A DNA stretch of 64,000 nt from Bradyrhizobium hipponense (GTDB lineage: Bacteria > Pseudomonadota > Alphaproteobacteria > Rhizobiales > Xanthobacteraceae), in the NCBI RefSeq assembly GCF_008123965.1, contig NZ_VSTH01000047.1:72286-136285 (forward strand). The letters are read 5' to 3'. The position numbers and the translations under genes are program-made. The stretch's first letter is position 1, and every line of letters starts with the position of its first letter. Under the pieces are notes generated by a model. The model was given only the letters and a program-made list of their open reading frames with translations. It made no database searches and had not been told where the DNA came from. This document shows positions 27,618 to 36,045 of the stretch, in pieces.

Positions 27618-27776
27618 GTGAAGCGCAACAAAATCCGAGATCCAGCTCCAAGCGAAAAGATATCCCGTGAGGGGATCGAGATCTCCGGTTACCCCGCCAA
27701 CCACCTGATCGGGCACGCGGCTGCCGCAGCATCACCTGTAATCTGCTTCACACGCAAACGCGCGCGGTCACGCTAG
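27618..27776 (+). pseudogene. Decayed N-terminal fragment of a thiamine-diphosphate enzyme
   Basis: The frame GTG 27618 to TAG 27776 contains REGIEISGYPANHLIGHAAA, close to REGIEILCGYPVNHLIEHAA at the start of the intact ThDP enzyme at 29249. About 65 bases (27668-27730) match at the DNA level with an in-frame 3-base deletion, after which similarity fades and the frame stops. It looks like a remnant of a paralog or an old partial duplication, not a working gene. Confidence 0.65.
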
Positions 27777-27821
27777 ATGAAGTAAGGCCTCGCTTCCGCG
27801 CGGCTTGCTTCGGAGCTGGCG

Positions 27822-27983
27822 ATGATGGCTGCATTGGCAAAGGCGATATCCCGCGCGACGAGAACCAACGTTGACGTTGAAACCGTAAAAGTACTCATGA
27901 TCTTCTCGGGAGCGGGCTTACTGCTCTCACTTGTGGCCGCAATGATCTACAGACAGGCTCTGAGCGCCGCCGCATTGTTTTGA
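27822..27983 (+). CDS. Small single-span membrane protein
   Basis: The 53-aa ORF (MMAALAKAISRATRTNVDVE...) has one hydrophobic helix (about residues 26-45) and ends at ALF. GGAG lies six bases before the ATG. It stands in the loose region between the hydrolase and the ThDP enzyme. No family recognised; real expression is plausible but unproven. Confidence 0.45.
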   Translation: MMAALAKAISRATRTNVDVETVKVLMIFSGAGLLLSLVAAMIYRQALSAAALF

Positions 27984-28223
27984 ACTCCTGCAAATTAGCC
28001 GCTCTTGCTGCCGTTCGGGTTGTCCAAGCCGAGCCGTCACTCCCGGGTGTCCGGAGTGCGGTGTTGAATTTACCGCTCGCAAACCCGTGAAGAGACTTCG
28101 TCAGCGGCGCCGAACGAAACAATCGACCTTCGGATTGAAGCCGCTTTCCTGCGAGCACGAAGTCACGGGAAAACATCGCCGAGCTAGCTATCGCTGCGAC
28201 TGTTCTGGTTGGGAGAGGCAACA

Positions 28224-28316
28224 ATGCGGTGGCATCAGGCTTTCGTCGCTCCAGCAATCATCCTCTGTTGCTCGCTGTTGAGCATCGCCACTTTGGTGAT
28301 GGTCGGGGCGTGGTGA
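28224..28316 (+). CDS. Putative 30-aa hydrophobic mini-protein
   Basis: MRWHQAFVAPAIILCCSLLS followed by a short hydrophobic end (GAW) forms a single membrane helix. A ribosome-binding site (GGGAGAGG) sits about seven bases before the ATG. It is very short, so support rests on the ribosome-binding site and hydrophobic profile only. Confidence 0.3.
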   Translation: MRWHQAFVAPAIILCCSLLSIATLVMVGAW

Positions 28317-28333
28317 GCTCGGGTTAAACGTCC

Positions 28334-28432
28334 ATGCGCGAAGAATTCACATCGCTCGCTTTTCTGGCCGTAACCGTGGCCGGCGTCGCGTTGCTAGGAT
28401 CAGGCCTGCTCGCACTGGTCTTGGTGGGTTAG
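28334..28432 (+). CDS. Putative 32-aa hydrophobic mini-protein
   Basis: MREEFTSLAFLAVTVAGVAL and a Leu/Val-rich end form one membrane helix. It lies 17 bases after the 30-aa mini-protein and may be translated from the same mRNA. No clear ribosome-binding site is seen. Confidence 0.3.
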   Translation: MREEFTSLAFLAVTVAGVALLGSGLLALVLVG

Positions 28433-28439
28433 CTCGTAG

Positions 28440-28525
28440 GATGGGTAGAGCAAAGCGAAACCCATCACGTGAAAAACGAACAGATTGTCCGGTCTTTGAT
28501 GGGCTTTCGCTTCGCTCTACCCATC
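28440..28525. repeat. Palindromic intergenic repeat (Bradyrhizobium REP-like)
   Basis: An inverted repeat is formed by 28440-28466 (GATGGGTAGAGCAAAGCGAA...) and 28498-28525, its near-complement. Hairpins with this GATGGGTAGAGC...GAAACCCATC core are, to my knowledge, scattered between genes in Bradyrhizobium genomes. It may stabilise mRNA or be a non-autonomous mobile repeat. Confidence 0.75.
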
Positions 28526-28649
28526 TTACCGCCGCGACCATCCCGCTTAATCCGCTCCCCCATTTGATCTCCATGTGGATGCTGGATATTTTCAATCCAG
28601 CATGGCTCAGAGAGTCATGCTATAAATCGCGCAACCAACCTGTTCGAGG

Positions 28650-29066
28650 ATGCGGATGAAGAGCGCGACGCTCCTGGCCTTTGGCTTTGTGTTTGTTGGC
28701 GCCTGTTTGCAGGACAGCGCGAGAGGACAGGCTTCAGTCGCTCCGCCGGTTTCGCTTGCTCCGCCCAAAGCATCACCACAAGCGGGCGCCAAAAATTCCC
28801 CTACAGCGTCCGACAGAGTGCCGTCGACACCGGCCACCAGCGGACCTCCATCGTTGCCGAATCCTACCGCCGACTACGATGGCTTTAGCGTCGGCGCCGT
28901 CGAAGACCATGACACGCCAGATCAGCCGAAGCGACCGATGAGGTCGCGCGCAGCAAAGGGCTCAAAGCCCGATCTGGATACGAATGGCACCACCGCGCAG
29001 CAATCGATCGATCAGGAAGATGAGGCGTTGAAACGTAAGCTGACGATCTGCAAAAGCTGCAAGTAG
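28650..29066 (+). CDS. Putative small lipoprotein, Pro-rich
   Basis: The 138-aa product has an N-terminal hydrophobic signal ending in a lipobox-like FVGAC (Cys about 19), then a Pro/Ala/Ser-rich low-complexity stretch and a charged C-terminus with the dicysteine end CKSCK. This suggests an envelope lipoprotein of unknown role. The alternative start two codons later (28656) has GAGG better spaced. It is a single gene. Confidence 0.55.
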   Translation: MRMKSATLLAFGFVFVGACLQDSARGQASVAPPVSLAPPKASPQAGAKNSPTASDRVPSTPATSGPPSLPNPTADYDGFSVGAVEDHDTPDQPKRPMRSRAAKGSKPDLDTNGTTAQQSIDQEDEALKRKLTICKSCK

Positions 29067-29248
29067 GAGGTTTTTCACCGTTGGCCAAGGGCCGACCTAC
29101 GGCTGGCAAGTGGTGAGCCGCTGAACGCTCGCGCTGCATACCTGACCTACCGCAGCCCTCACGTGCCCCTGCTTTACGCCTCTCCAATTTCCTGATCCTC
29201 TCTCCTCAATCGGCCGGACCAACCGGCCTCGCCAGGGAGAGAGACGCC

Positions 29249-30883
29249 ATGAAGCTCGGCACCGCGATTGCGGAAATCATGAAGCGCGAGGGGATCGAGA
29301 TCCTCTGCGGTTACCCCGTCAACCATTTGATCGAGCATGCGGCGAGCGCCGAGATCCGCCCCGTGATGGTGCGGCAGGAGCGCGTCGGCATCCATATGGC
29401 GGATGCGATCTCGCGCGTGACGTCGGGACGCAGCATCGGCGCGTTCTGCATGCAGCATGGGCCCGGCGCCGAGAACGCCATGGGCGGCGTTGCGCAGTGC
29501 TTTGGCGAATCCGTGCCCGTGCTGGTGCTGCCGATGGGCTATCAGCGCCGGCTGTCGCATATCGAGCCGAACTTCAATTCCAGCGAGGTGATGAAGGCGT
29601 TTGCCAAATCGTCCGAGCCGATCATCCTGGCGAGCGAGGTCGCCAACATCTTCCGCCGCGCCTTCACAAAACTGAAGAACGGTCGCGGCGGTCCCGTCAT
29701 CGTCGAGATCCCTGCCGACATGTGGAACGAGGAGGTGCCGGAGCCGCTCGACTACACGCCGGTGCTGCGCACCCGCTACGGCGCCGATCCCGTGCATGTG
29801 AAGGAAGCAGCTGCCCTGCTCGTCAACGCAAAGCGTCCGGTGATCTACGCCGGCCAGGGCGTGCATTACGCGCAGGCCTGGCCGCAACTGAAACGGCTCG
29901 CGGAACGGCTGGCCATTCCCGTCACCACCAGCTTGGGCGGCAAATCGTCATTCCCGGAAACGCACCCGCTCTCGCTCGGCTCAGGCGGCCTTGCGGTGCC
30001 GCGCGCGGTGCCGAAGTTTCTCGCTGAAGCCGACGTCATCTTCGGCATCGGCTGCTCCTTCACCGAGACCAGCTTCGGCATCGCCATGCCCAAGAGCAAG
30101 ACCATCATCCACTCCACGCTCGATCCGAACCATCTCAACAAGGATGTGGAGGCGAAGATCGGCCTCGTCGGCGATGCCGGCCTCGTGCTCGATGCCCTGC
30201 TCGACGAGATCGGCAAGACCATCACTTCCGATCGGGATGCCTCGGCGATCGCGGCCGAAATCGCGGCCTCGCACAGGGAGTGGCTGGCGAAATGGATGCC
30301 GAAGCTCACCAGCAATGATGCGCCCTTGAACCCGTATCGCGTGCTGTGGGACCTCCAGCACGCCGTCGACATCCGCAACACCATCATCACCCACGATGCC
30401 GGCAGCCCGCGCGACCAGCTCTCGCCGTTCTGGAAGGCGGTCGAGCCGCTGTCCTATCTCGGCTGGGGCAAGACGACGCAGCTCGGCTACGGCCTCGGGC
30501 TTGCGATGGGCGCCAAGCTCGCAAAACCCGACAAGCTCTGCATCAACGTCTGGGGCGATGCGGCGATCGGCTTCACCGGAATGGATTTCGAGACCGCGGT
30601 GCGCGAGCGCATCCCGATCATGTCGATCCTGCTCAACAATTTTTCGATGGCGATCGAGCTGAAGGTGATGCCGGTCTCGACCGAAAAATATCGCTCGACC
30701 GACATTTCCGGCGACTATGCCGCGATGGCGCGCGCCTTCGGCGGCTATGGCGAACGGGTGACGAAGGCTGAGGACATTATCACGGCGATCAAGCGCGGTA
30801 TCCAGAAGACGCAGGAAGGCACCCCTGTGCTGCTGGAGTTCATCACCAGCAAGGAGACGGAGGTGTCGCGGCCGGGAACGTAA
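29249..30883 (+). CDS. Thiamine-diphosphate-dependent enzyme, acetolactate-synthase-like
   Basis: The 544-aa protein has the three-domain ThDP fold of the acetolactate synthase/oxalyl-CoA decarboxylase superfamily. The N-terminal pyrimidine-binding domain has the catalytic glutamate in VRQERVGIHMAD. A central domain follows, and the C-terminal pyrophosphate-binding motif begins GDAAIGFTGMDFE and ends in NN about 26 residues later. The exact reaction is not clear, as these stand-alone rhizobial enzymes are uncharacterised. GGAGAGAGAC precedes the ATG. It lies 1.5 kb from its own degraded copy. Confidence 0.85.
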   Translation: MKLGTAIAEIMKREGIEILCGYPVNHLIEHAASAEIRPVMVRQERVGIHMADAISRVTSGRSIGAFCMQHGPGAENAMGGVAQCFGESVPVLVLPMGYQRRLSHIEPNFNSSEVMKAFAKSSEPIILASEVANIFRRAFTKLKNGRGGPVIVEIPADMWNEEVPEPLDYTPVLRTRYGADPVHVKEAAALLVNAKRPVIYAGQGVHYAQAWPQLKRLAERLAIPVTTSLGGKSSFPETHPLSLGSGGLAVPRAVPKFLAEADVIFGIGCSFTETSFGIAMPKSKTIIHSTLDPNHLNKDVEAKIGLVGDAGLVLDALLDEIGKTITSDRDASAIAAEIAASHREWLAKWMPKLTSNDAPLNPYRVLWDLQHAVDIRNTIITHDAGSPRDQLSPFWKAVEPLSYLGWGKTTQLGYGLGLAMGAKLAKPDKLCINVWGDAAIGFTGMDFETAVRERIPIMSILLNNFSMAIELKVMPVSTEKYRSTDISGDYAAMARAFGGYGERVTKAEDIITAIKRGIQKTQEGTPVLLEFITSKETEVSRPGT

Positions 30884-30990
30884 CGCGGTTTGGCGGCAAA
30901 ACTTGCTGTCGCGTGCGCTGGCTCCGGCCGCAGGAGATGTGATAATCCGCCCTGGTGCCGCGCACGTTGCGGCATCAGGCCGGATTGCAA

Positions 30991-33483
30991 ATGACCACCC
31001 CTTCCAACGAAATCGAGAAATTCGAGCGCCGATTGCAGTCGGCAACCGCCGAGAACGCGCAGCTTCGAAGCGAGCTTGCGATTGCTCGCGATCGTCATCG
31101 CGCCAGTGCCGAGATCTTGCGCACCATCGCGGCCTCGCCTTCCGATGCCCGGCCGGTCTTCGAAGCGATTGCGTCCAGCTCCAAACGTTTGCTCGGCGGC
31201 TTTTCCGCCACCGTGCTTCAGTTCATTGGGGACGAGCTGCACCTCGTGGCGTTTACACCAACCAGCCCGGAGGCGGACGCGGGACTGAAGGCATCGTTCC
31301 CGCGGCGGATCGCGGAATTTCCGACCTTCGCGCTGGTTCGTGGCGGCGAGACGATCCAGTTTCCCGACAGCGAAGCCGATGACGTCCCGGAGCTGAACCG
31401 GGATCTGGCGCGGCTGCGCGGCTTCCGCAGCGTCTTGTTCATGCCGCTGATGAACCGGGGCACGCCGGTCGGCATGATCAGCGTCACGCGCGCCGAGCCC
31501 GGCGCGTTTGCACCGGATCACGTGCAACTGCTCCAGACCTTCGCCGATCAGGCGGTGATCGCGATCGAGAATGCGCGGCTGTTCAACGAGACGCAGGAGG
31601 CACTGGAGCGCCAGACCGCTACGGCCGATATCCTCAAGGTGATGGCAGGCTCGCCATCCGACGTGCAGCCGGTGTTCGATGCCATCGCCGCCAATGCCAA
31701 CCGTCTGATCGGCGGCTTTTCCACGGCGGTGCTTCGCTATGTCGACGGCGCCGCGCATCTGGCGGCGTTCACGCCGACCGACCCGGCCGGCGACCGCGTG
31801 CTCCAGGCTTCGTTTCCCGTGCCGTTCGCCCGGTTCCCACCGTATCGGGTGGTGGCGAGCGGCATGGCGGCACAACTGCCCGACACCGAGCTCGAGCCGG
31901 CTGCACGCGACATCGCGCGCGCTCGCGGCTATCGCAGCATGCTGTTCGCGCCCTTGATGAGCGAGGGCGAAGCCATCGGTCTTATCATCGCCACGCGCCG
32001 GGCGACCGGCAGCTTCGATGAGCACCAGGTCCGGCTGCTGCAAACCTTCGCCGACCAGGCCGTGATCGCGATCAAGAATGTCAGCCTGTTCAACGCGACC
32101 AGGGAGGCGCTGGAACGGCAAACCGCGACCGCTGATATCCTCAAGGTGATCGCCGCCTCGCCGTCCGATGTGACCCCGGTGTTTCAGGCCATCTCCGACA
32201 GTGCCAAGGCGCTGGCCGGTGGGCATTCCTCTGCCGTCACCCGCGTCATCGATGGCATGCTGCACTTGGCGGCGTTCACCACCGACACGGAGGCCGGCAA
32301 CGCCGATCTGCTCGGCTCATTCCCGACGCCGCTGGCGGCATCTGGCATTCACAGCCGGGTGGCGAGGAGCGGTGTGTTCGCGTTCCGCAGCGACATGCAA
32401 AACGAAGCCGACCTCACGGAGGCGATGAAGGAGCTGGCGCGGACAAGAGGCTATCGCAGCATCCTGGTCGTCCCGATGCTGCGCGATGGCCTAGCGATCG
32501 GAACCATCGGTGTCACGCGACCTCAGCCAGGTCCGTTCCCGGACAAGACAATCAGTCTGCTTAAGACCTTTGCCGACCAGGCCGTGATCGCCATCGAGAA
32601 CACGCGGCTGTTCAACGAGGTGCAGGACCGCACCAGGGACCTTGCCAAATCGCTCGATGATCTGCGCGCCGCTCAGGACCGACTGATCCAGACCGAGAAG
32701 CTGGCTTCGCTCGGCCAGCTCACCGCCGGCATTGCGCACGAGATCAAGAACCCGCTCAACTTCGTCAACAATTTTGCGTCGCTCTCCGCCGAGCTGACGG
32801 ACGAGCTGAACGAGGCGCTTGCGCCCGTCCCGCTCGCAAGCGAAGTCCGCGCGGAAGTCGACGAGCTGACGGGGCTACTGAAGGACAATCTCGACAAGGT
32901 CGTGCAGCATGGCCGGCGCGCCGACTCGATCGTCAAGAACATGCTGTTGCATTCGCGCGAGGGCGCGGGCGAGCATCGGCTAACCGACATCAACGCCCTG
33001 GTCGAGGAGAGCCTCGACCTTGCCTATCACGGTGCGCGGGCGGAGAGGCCGCAGTTCGACGTCACGCTCGCACGCGAGCTCGATCCGAACGCCGGCACCG
33101 CCGAACTGTTTCCGCAGGAGATCACCCGGGTGCTGCTGAACCTGATCTCGAACGGCTTCTACGCACTGGAAAGGCGCGGCAACCGCGAAGGCGTCGCGCC
33201 CACGCTCAGCGCCGCGACGCGCGACCGCGGCGCCGACGTCGAGATCCGCATCCGCGACAACGGCGCCGGCATTGCGCCCGATGTGAAAGAGAAGATGTTC
33301 AATCCCTTCTTCACGACGAAACCCGCCGGCGAGGGTACGGGCCTCGGCCTCTCCATCAGCCACGACATCATCGTCAAGCAGCACGGCGGCACCATCGACG
33401 TCGAGACGCGCCCGGGCGAGTTCACCGAGTTCATCATCCGCTTGCCGCGGAACAGCAGCTTTTCGGATAGAGGCCGCGACTAG
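30991..33483 (+). CDS. Soluble histidine kinase with three tandem GAF domains
   Basis: The 830-aa kinase has a short coiled-coil start followed by three similar GAF sensor domains (about residues 40-190, 205-360 and 375-535), each closed by a linker like RLFNETQEALERQTATADIL. A kinase core follows with H583 (GIAHEIKNPLNF) and an ATP-binding domain (GTGLGLSIS). It lacks transmembrane segments, so it senses a cytoplasmic signal. ATG 30991 is preferred to GTG 30955. It has no adjacent response regulator. Its 3' end lies six bases from the convergent MFS gene. Confidence 0.9.
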   Translation: MTTPSNEIEKFERRLQSATAENAQLRSELAIARDRHRASAEILRTIAASPSDARPVFEAIASSSKRLLGGFSATVLQFIGDELHLVAFTPTSPEADAGLKASFPRRIAEFPTFALVRGGETIQFPDSEADDVPELNRDLARLRGFRSVLFMPLMNRGTPVGMISVTRAEPGAFAPDHVQLLQTFADQAVIAIENARLFNETQEALERQTATADILKVMAGSPSDVQPVFDAIAANANRLIGGFSTAVLRYVDGAAHLAAFTPTDPAGDRVLQASFPVPFARFPPYRVVASGMAAQLPDTELEPAARDIARARGYRSMLFAPLMSEGEAIGLIIATRRATGSFDEHQVRLLQTFADQAVIAIKNVSLFNATREALERQTATADILKVIAASPSDVTPVFQAISDSAKALAGGHSSAVTRVIDGMLHLAAFTTDTEAGNADLLGSFPTPLAASGIHSRVARSGVFAFRSDMQNEADLTEAMKELARTRGYRSILVVPMLRDGLAIGTIGVTRPQPGPFPDKTISLLKTFADQAVIAIENTRLFNEVQDRTRDLAKSLDDLRAAQDRLIQTEKLASLGQLTAGIAHEIKNPLNFVNNFASLSAELTDELNEALAPVPLASEVRAEVDELTGLLKDNLDKVVQHGRRADSIVKNMLLHSREGAGEHRLTDINALVEESLDLAYHGARAERPQFDVTLARELDPNAGTAELFPQEITRVLLNLISNGFYALERRGNREGVAPTLSAATRDRGADVEIRIRDNGAGIAPDVKEKMFNPFFTTKPAGEGTGLGLSISHDIIVKQHGGTIDVETRPGEFTEFIIRLPRNSSFSDRGRD

Positions 33484-33489
33484 CGGCCG

Positions 33490-35079
33490 CTATTCCGCCA
33501 TCTCGACGGGTTGCGTCGTGGAGGGGCCGGCGAGCGGCCGCTCCTCCATCGCAATCAGGCAGAGCGCGGCGGTGGTCATCAGCGCGGTTGCGGCACCGAA
33601 CACGTAGCGGAATGCGTGCCGCATGTCGTCGGCGGGAATCGCATTGACCGCGCCGACAGCGTGATGCTCGCCGGCGAGCGGGACGTCGGCGCCGAGCGCG
33701 ATCAGCAGGATGGCGGCGAACGCTGCGACCGTGAACGACGACATCAGCGAGCGGAAGAAGTTCATCGCGCCGGTGATGGTGCCGACTTGCGGACGGGCAA
33801 CCGAATTCTGCAGCGAGACCACACAGACCGGGAAGGTCGTGCCAAGCCCGAGCGCGAATGCCGCCATCAAGGTCAAGAGCCCCCACAGCGGCAGCGTGGT
33901 GAGCGTGAGGCCCAGTGCGCAAATCGCGGCCCATGACGTGCCGATGATGGCGACGCGCTTGTAGTGCTTGGCGCGCGCCATGGTGCGGCCGGCGATCGCC
34001 GCGCCGCAGGTCGAAACCGCCGCGAGCGGAATCAGCGCAAGCCCAGCCTCGCTAGCACTAAGGTGATAGACCGCCTCGTAGTAGAGCGGGAGCTGCACGG
34101 TGAGACCGGTGATCGCACCGAGCCCGCAGCCACCGGCCGTCAACGCGAACGGCGCGACCTTGCCGCCCAGCAGCGGAAGCGGCAGGAACGGCTCGTCTGC
34201 CCGGCGCGCGTGCCAGACGAAGGTGACAGCGAGCGCGACAGCGCCGCCCACCATCGACAGAACGGTCGGCGAGAGCCACGGATAACGCGTGCCGCCCCAG
34301 GTCAGCACCAGCATGAACACCACGGCCGAGGCCATCAGCAGCACGCCGCCGAGCCAATCGACCTTGCGCTTGCGGTGGAACACCGGGATCTTCTTCATCT
34401 TCGGTAGCAGCATCGCGATCGCCGCAGCGGCGAGCGGCAGGTTGATCCAGAAGATCATCGACCAGTGCAGATGTTCGGCAAACACGCCGCCGATGACGGG
34501 GCCGAGGATGCCGCCGACCATCCAGACGCTGGAGAAATAAGCCTGGTACTGGCCGCGCTCGCGTGGGCTGACGACGTCGGAGATCACGGTCTGAACCACC
34601 GGCATGATGCCGCCGCCGCCGAGCCCCTGGAGCCCGCGCGCCAGGATCAGCATCGGCATGTTCGGCGCGACCGCGCACAGCACCGAGCCGGCGACGAACA
34701 GGCTGAGCGAGATGATGATCATGACGCGGCGGCCGTAGATGTCGCTCAAGGTTCCGAACACCGGCGCGACCGCGGTCGAGGCGAGCAGATAGGCCGTGAT
34801 GACCCAGGAGAGATTGGATACGTCGTTGAACTGGCGCCCGATGGTCGGCAGCGCGGTCGCGACGATAGTCTGATCCAGCGCCGCCAGGAACATCGTCAGC
34901 ATCAGGCTGATGACGATGGTGCGGACCTCGTCGGAGGTCAGCGGCGCCGGCGGCGCGATGGACGGCGCGTCATCGACGCTCAAGACCTCGGTCGGAAGGC
35001 GGGACAGCTCTTCGGCGATATCGTCGGGCAATGTCTGGGCGTCGGCAGATTGACGGCTCTGCCGTTCGAATTTGTTCAT
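33490..35079 (-). CDS. MFS drug efflux transporter, DHA2 (EmrB/QacA) type
   Basis: The 529-aa transporter has 14 predicted membrane helices, a cytoplasmic N-terminus of about 55 residues, and the MFS loop motif GTLSDIYGRRVMI between helices 2 and 3. The motif LDQTIVATALPTI in helix 1 is typical of DHA2 proton-driven multidrug exporters. No membrane-fusion partner is adjacent. It is followed at once by the convergent GAF kinase. Confidence 0.93.
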   Translation of the reverse strand: MNKFERQSRQSADAQTLPDDIAEELSRLPTEVLSVDDAPSIAPPAPLTSDEVRTIVISLMLTMFLAALDQTIVATALPTIGRQFNDVSNLSWVITAYLLASTAVAPVFGTLSDIYGRRVMIIISLSLFVAGSVLCAVAPNMPMLILARGLQGLGGGGIMPVVQTVISDVVSPRERGQYQAYFSSVWMVGGILGPVIGGVFAEHLHWSMIFWINLPLAAAAIAMLLPKMKKIPVFHRKRKVDWLGGVLLMASAVVFMLVLTWGGTRYPWLSPTVLSMVGGAVALAVTFVWHARRADEPFLPLPLLGGKVAPFALTAGGCGLGAITGLTVQLPLYYEAVYHLSASEAGLALIPLAAVSTCGAAIAGRTMARAKHYKRVAIIGTSWAAICALGLTLTTLPLWGLLTLMAAFALGLGTTFPVCVVSLQNSVARPQVGTITGAMNFFRSLMSSFTVAAFAAILLIALGADVPLAGEHHAVGAVNAIPADDMRHAFRYVFGAATALMTTAALCLIAMEERPLAGPSTTQPVEMAE

Positions 35080-35236
35080 TTCGATCGGACGTCGGAGTTG
35101 CGGCGCAATGCCACGAAGGATTCGTTCTATCTAAACAATCTAAACAGCAAAGTCCTTCTCAGGCAGGCACCACGGCGCATGGGAGCATCCCGCCCAGGGG
35201 TCATCGCGAAGACGTGACCCGAGGAGGAACGACGGG

Positions 35237-35752
35237 TCAGTCCTTTGGACGTCGCTTTAGGCGTGCCCGCTTGGGCAGCTGCGCCGGCCATTGCACGATG
35301 TGGTTCTCAAGCTCGTCGTCCGGGATTTCCACCTCGCTGCCCTCGACCCGTCCGCGCACGGAGACGCCGGCCTCGTGCACCGTGTTGGGATCGCCGGACA
35401 CCAGCGGGTGCCACCAATAGAGATCGCGCCCCTCCGCGACGAGCTTGTAGCCGCAGCTCGGCGGCAGCCAGTTCAGGGTGCGGACATTGGCCGGGGTCAG
35501 GCGGACGCAGTCCGGAACCTTGTCGGAACGATTTGGGTAGTCCTTGCAGCCGCAGGTCGCCCCATCGAGCAGCTTGCAGCCGACATGGGTGAAATAGATC
35601 TGCCCGGTGTCCTCATCCTCGAGCTTGTTCAGGCAGCAGCGCCCGCAGCCGTCGCACAGGCTTTCCCATTCGGGCCCCGACATCTCTTCCAACGTCTTGG
35701 TTTTCCAGAAGAATCCTTCCTGGTCTGAAGGTCGTTTGCGAGCTGCGGTCAT
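35237..35752 (-). CDS. YcgN-family cysteine cluster protein (UPF0260)
   Basis: The 171-aa protein has the YcgN/UPF0260 cysteine signature ([11 protein letters not shown], then [18 protein letters not shown]), a probable zinc or iron-sulfur site. Function is unknown in the family. The start MTAARKRPS at 35752 is preferred to an ATG four codons upstream. It is followed 157 bases later by the MFS gene on the same strand. Confidence 0.9.
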   Translation of the reverse strand: MTAARKRPSDQEGFFWKTKTLEEMSGPEWESLCDGCGRCCLNKLEDEDTGQIYFTHVGCKLLDGATCGCKDYPNRSDKVPDCVRLTPANVRTLNWLPPSCGYKLVAEGRDLYWWHPLVSGDPNTVHEAGVSVRGRVEGSEVEIPDDELENHIVQWPAQLPKRARLKRRPKD

Positions 35753-36045
35753 GCGCCTCAACAAGGTTCGAAAGAGCTAGTGGTAACGCCATCTAGGGCG
35801 CACTGCCATCAAGCCGCAAGCAGCGCCCCAGTAAGGCCCGTAATGACCCGGGGTCAATTAGGCCTGTTGTTCAAAATCCCGAGCCTGACCATTGGTTTAT
35901 AGGCCCCGCTCGGCTAGAAGGAACAGCAAGTCCCCACGGACGCGAGCCGGGCGCCTTGGGTTTGCCGCAACATTCCCGCAAGACGTCTCGATGCCGCCCC
36001 GGCCGGGTGCTTGAACGCTTTCGAACCGAGCCTCAAGGGTTCTAG
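35753..36045. other. Divergent intergenic region between the ycgN-like and PBP genes
   Basis: I see no gene in these 293 bases. They must hold the two divergent promoters. No clear operator or riboswitch-like structure is seen. Confidence 0.4.
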
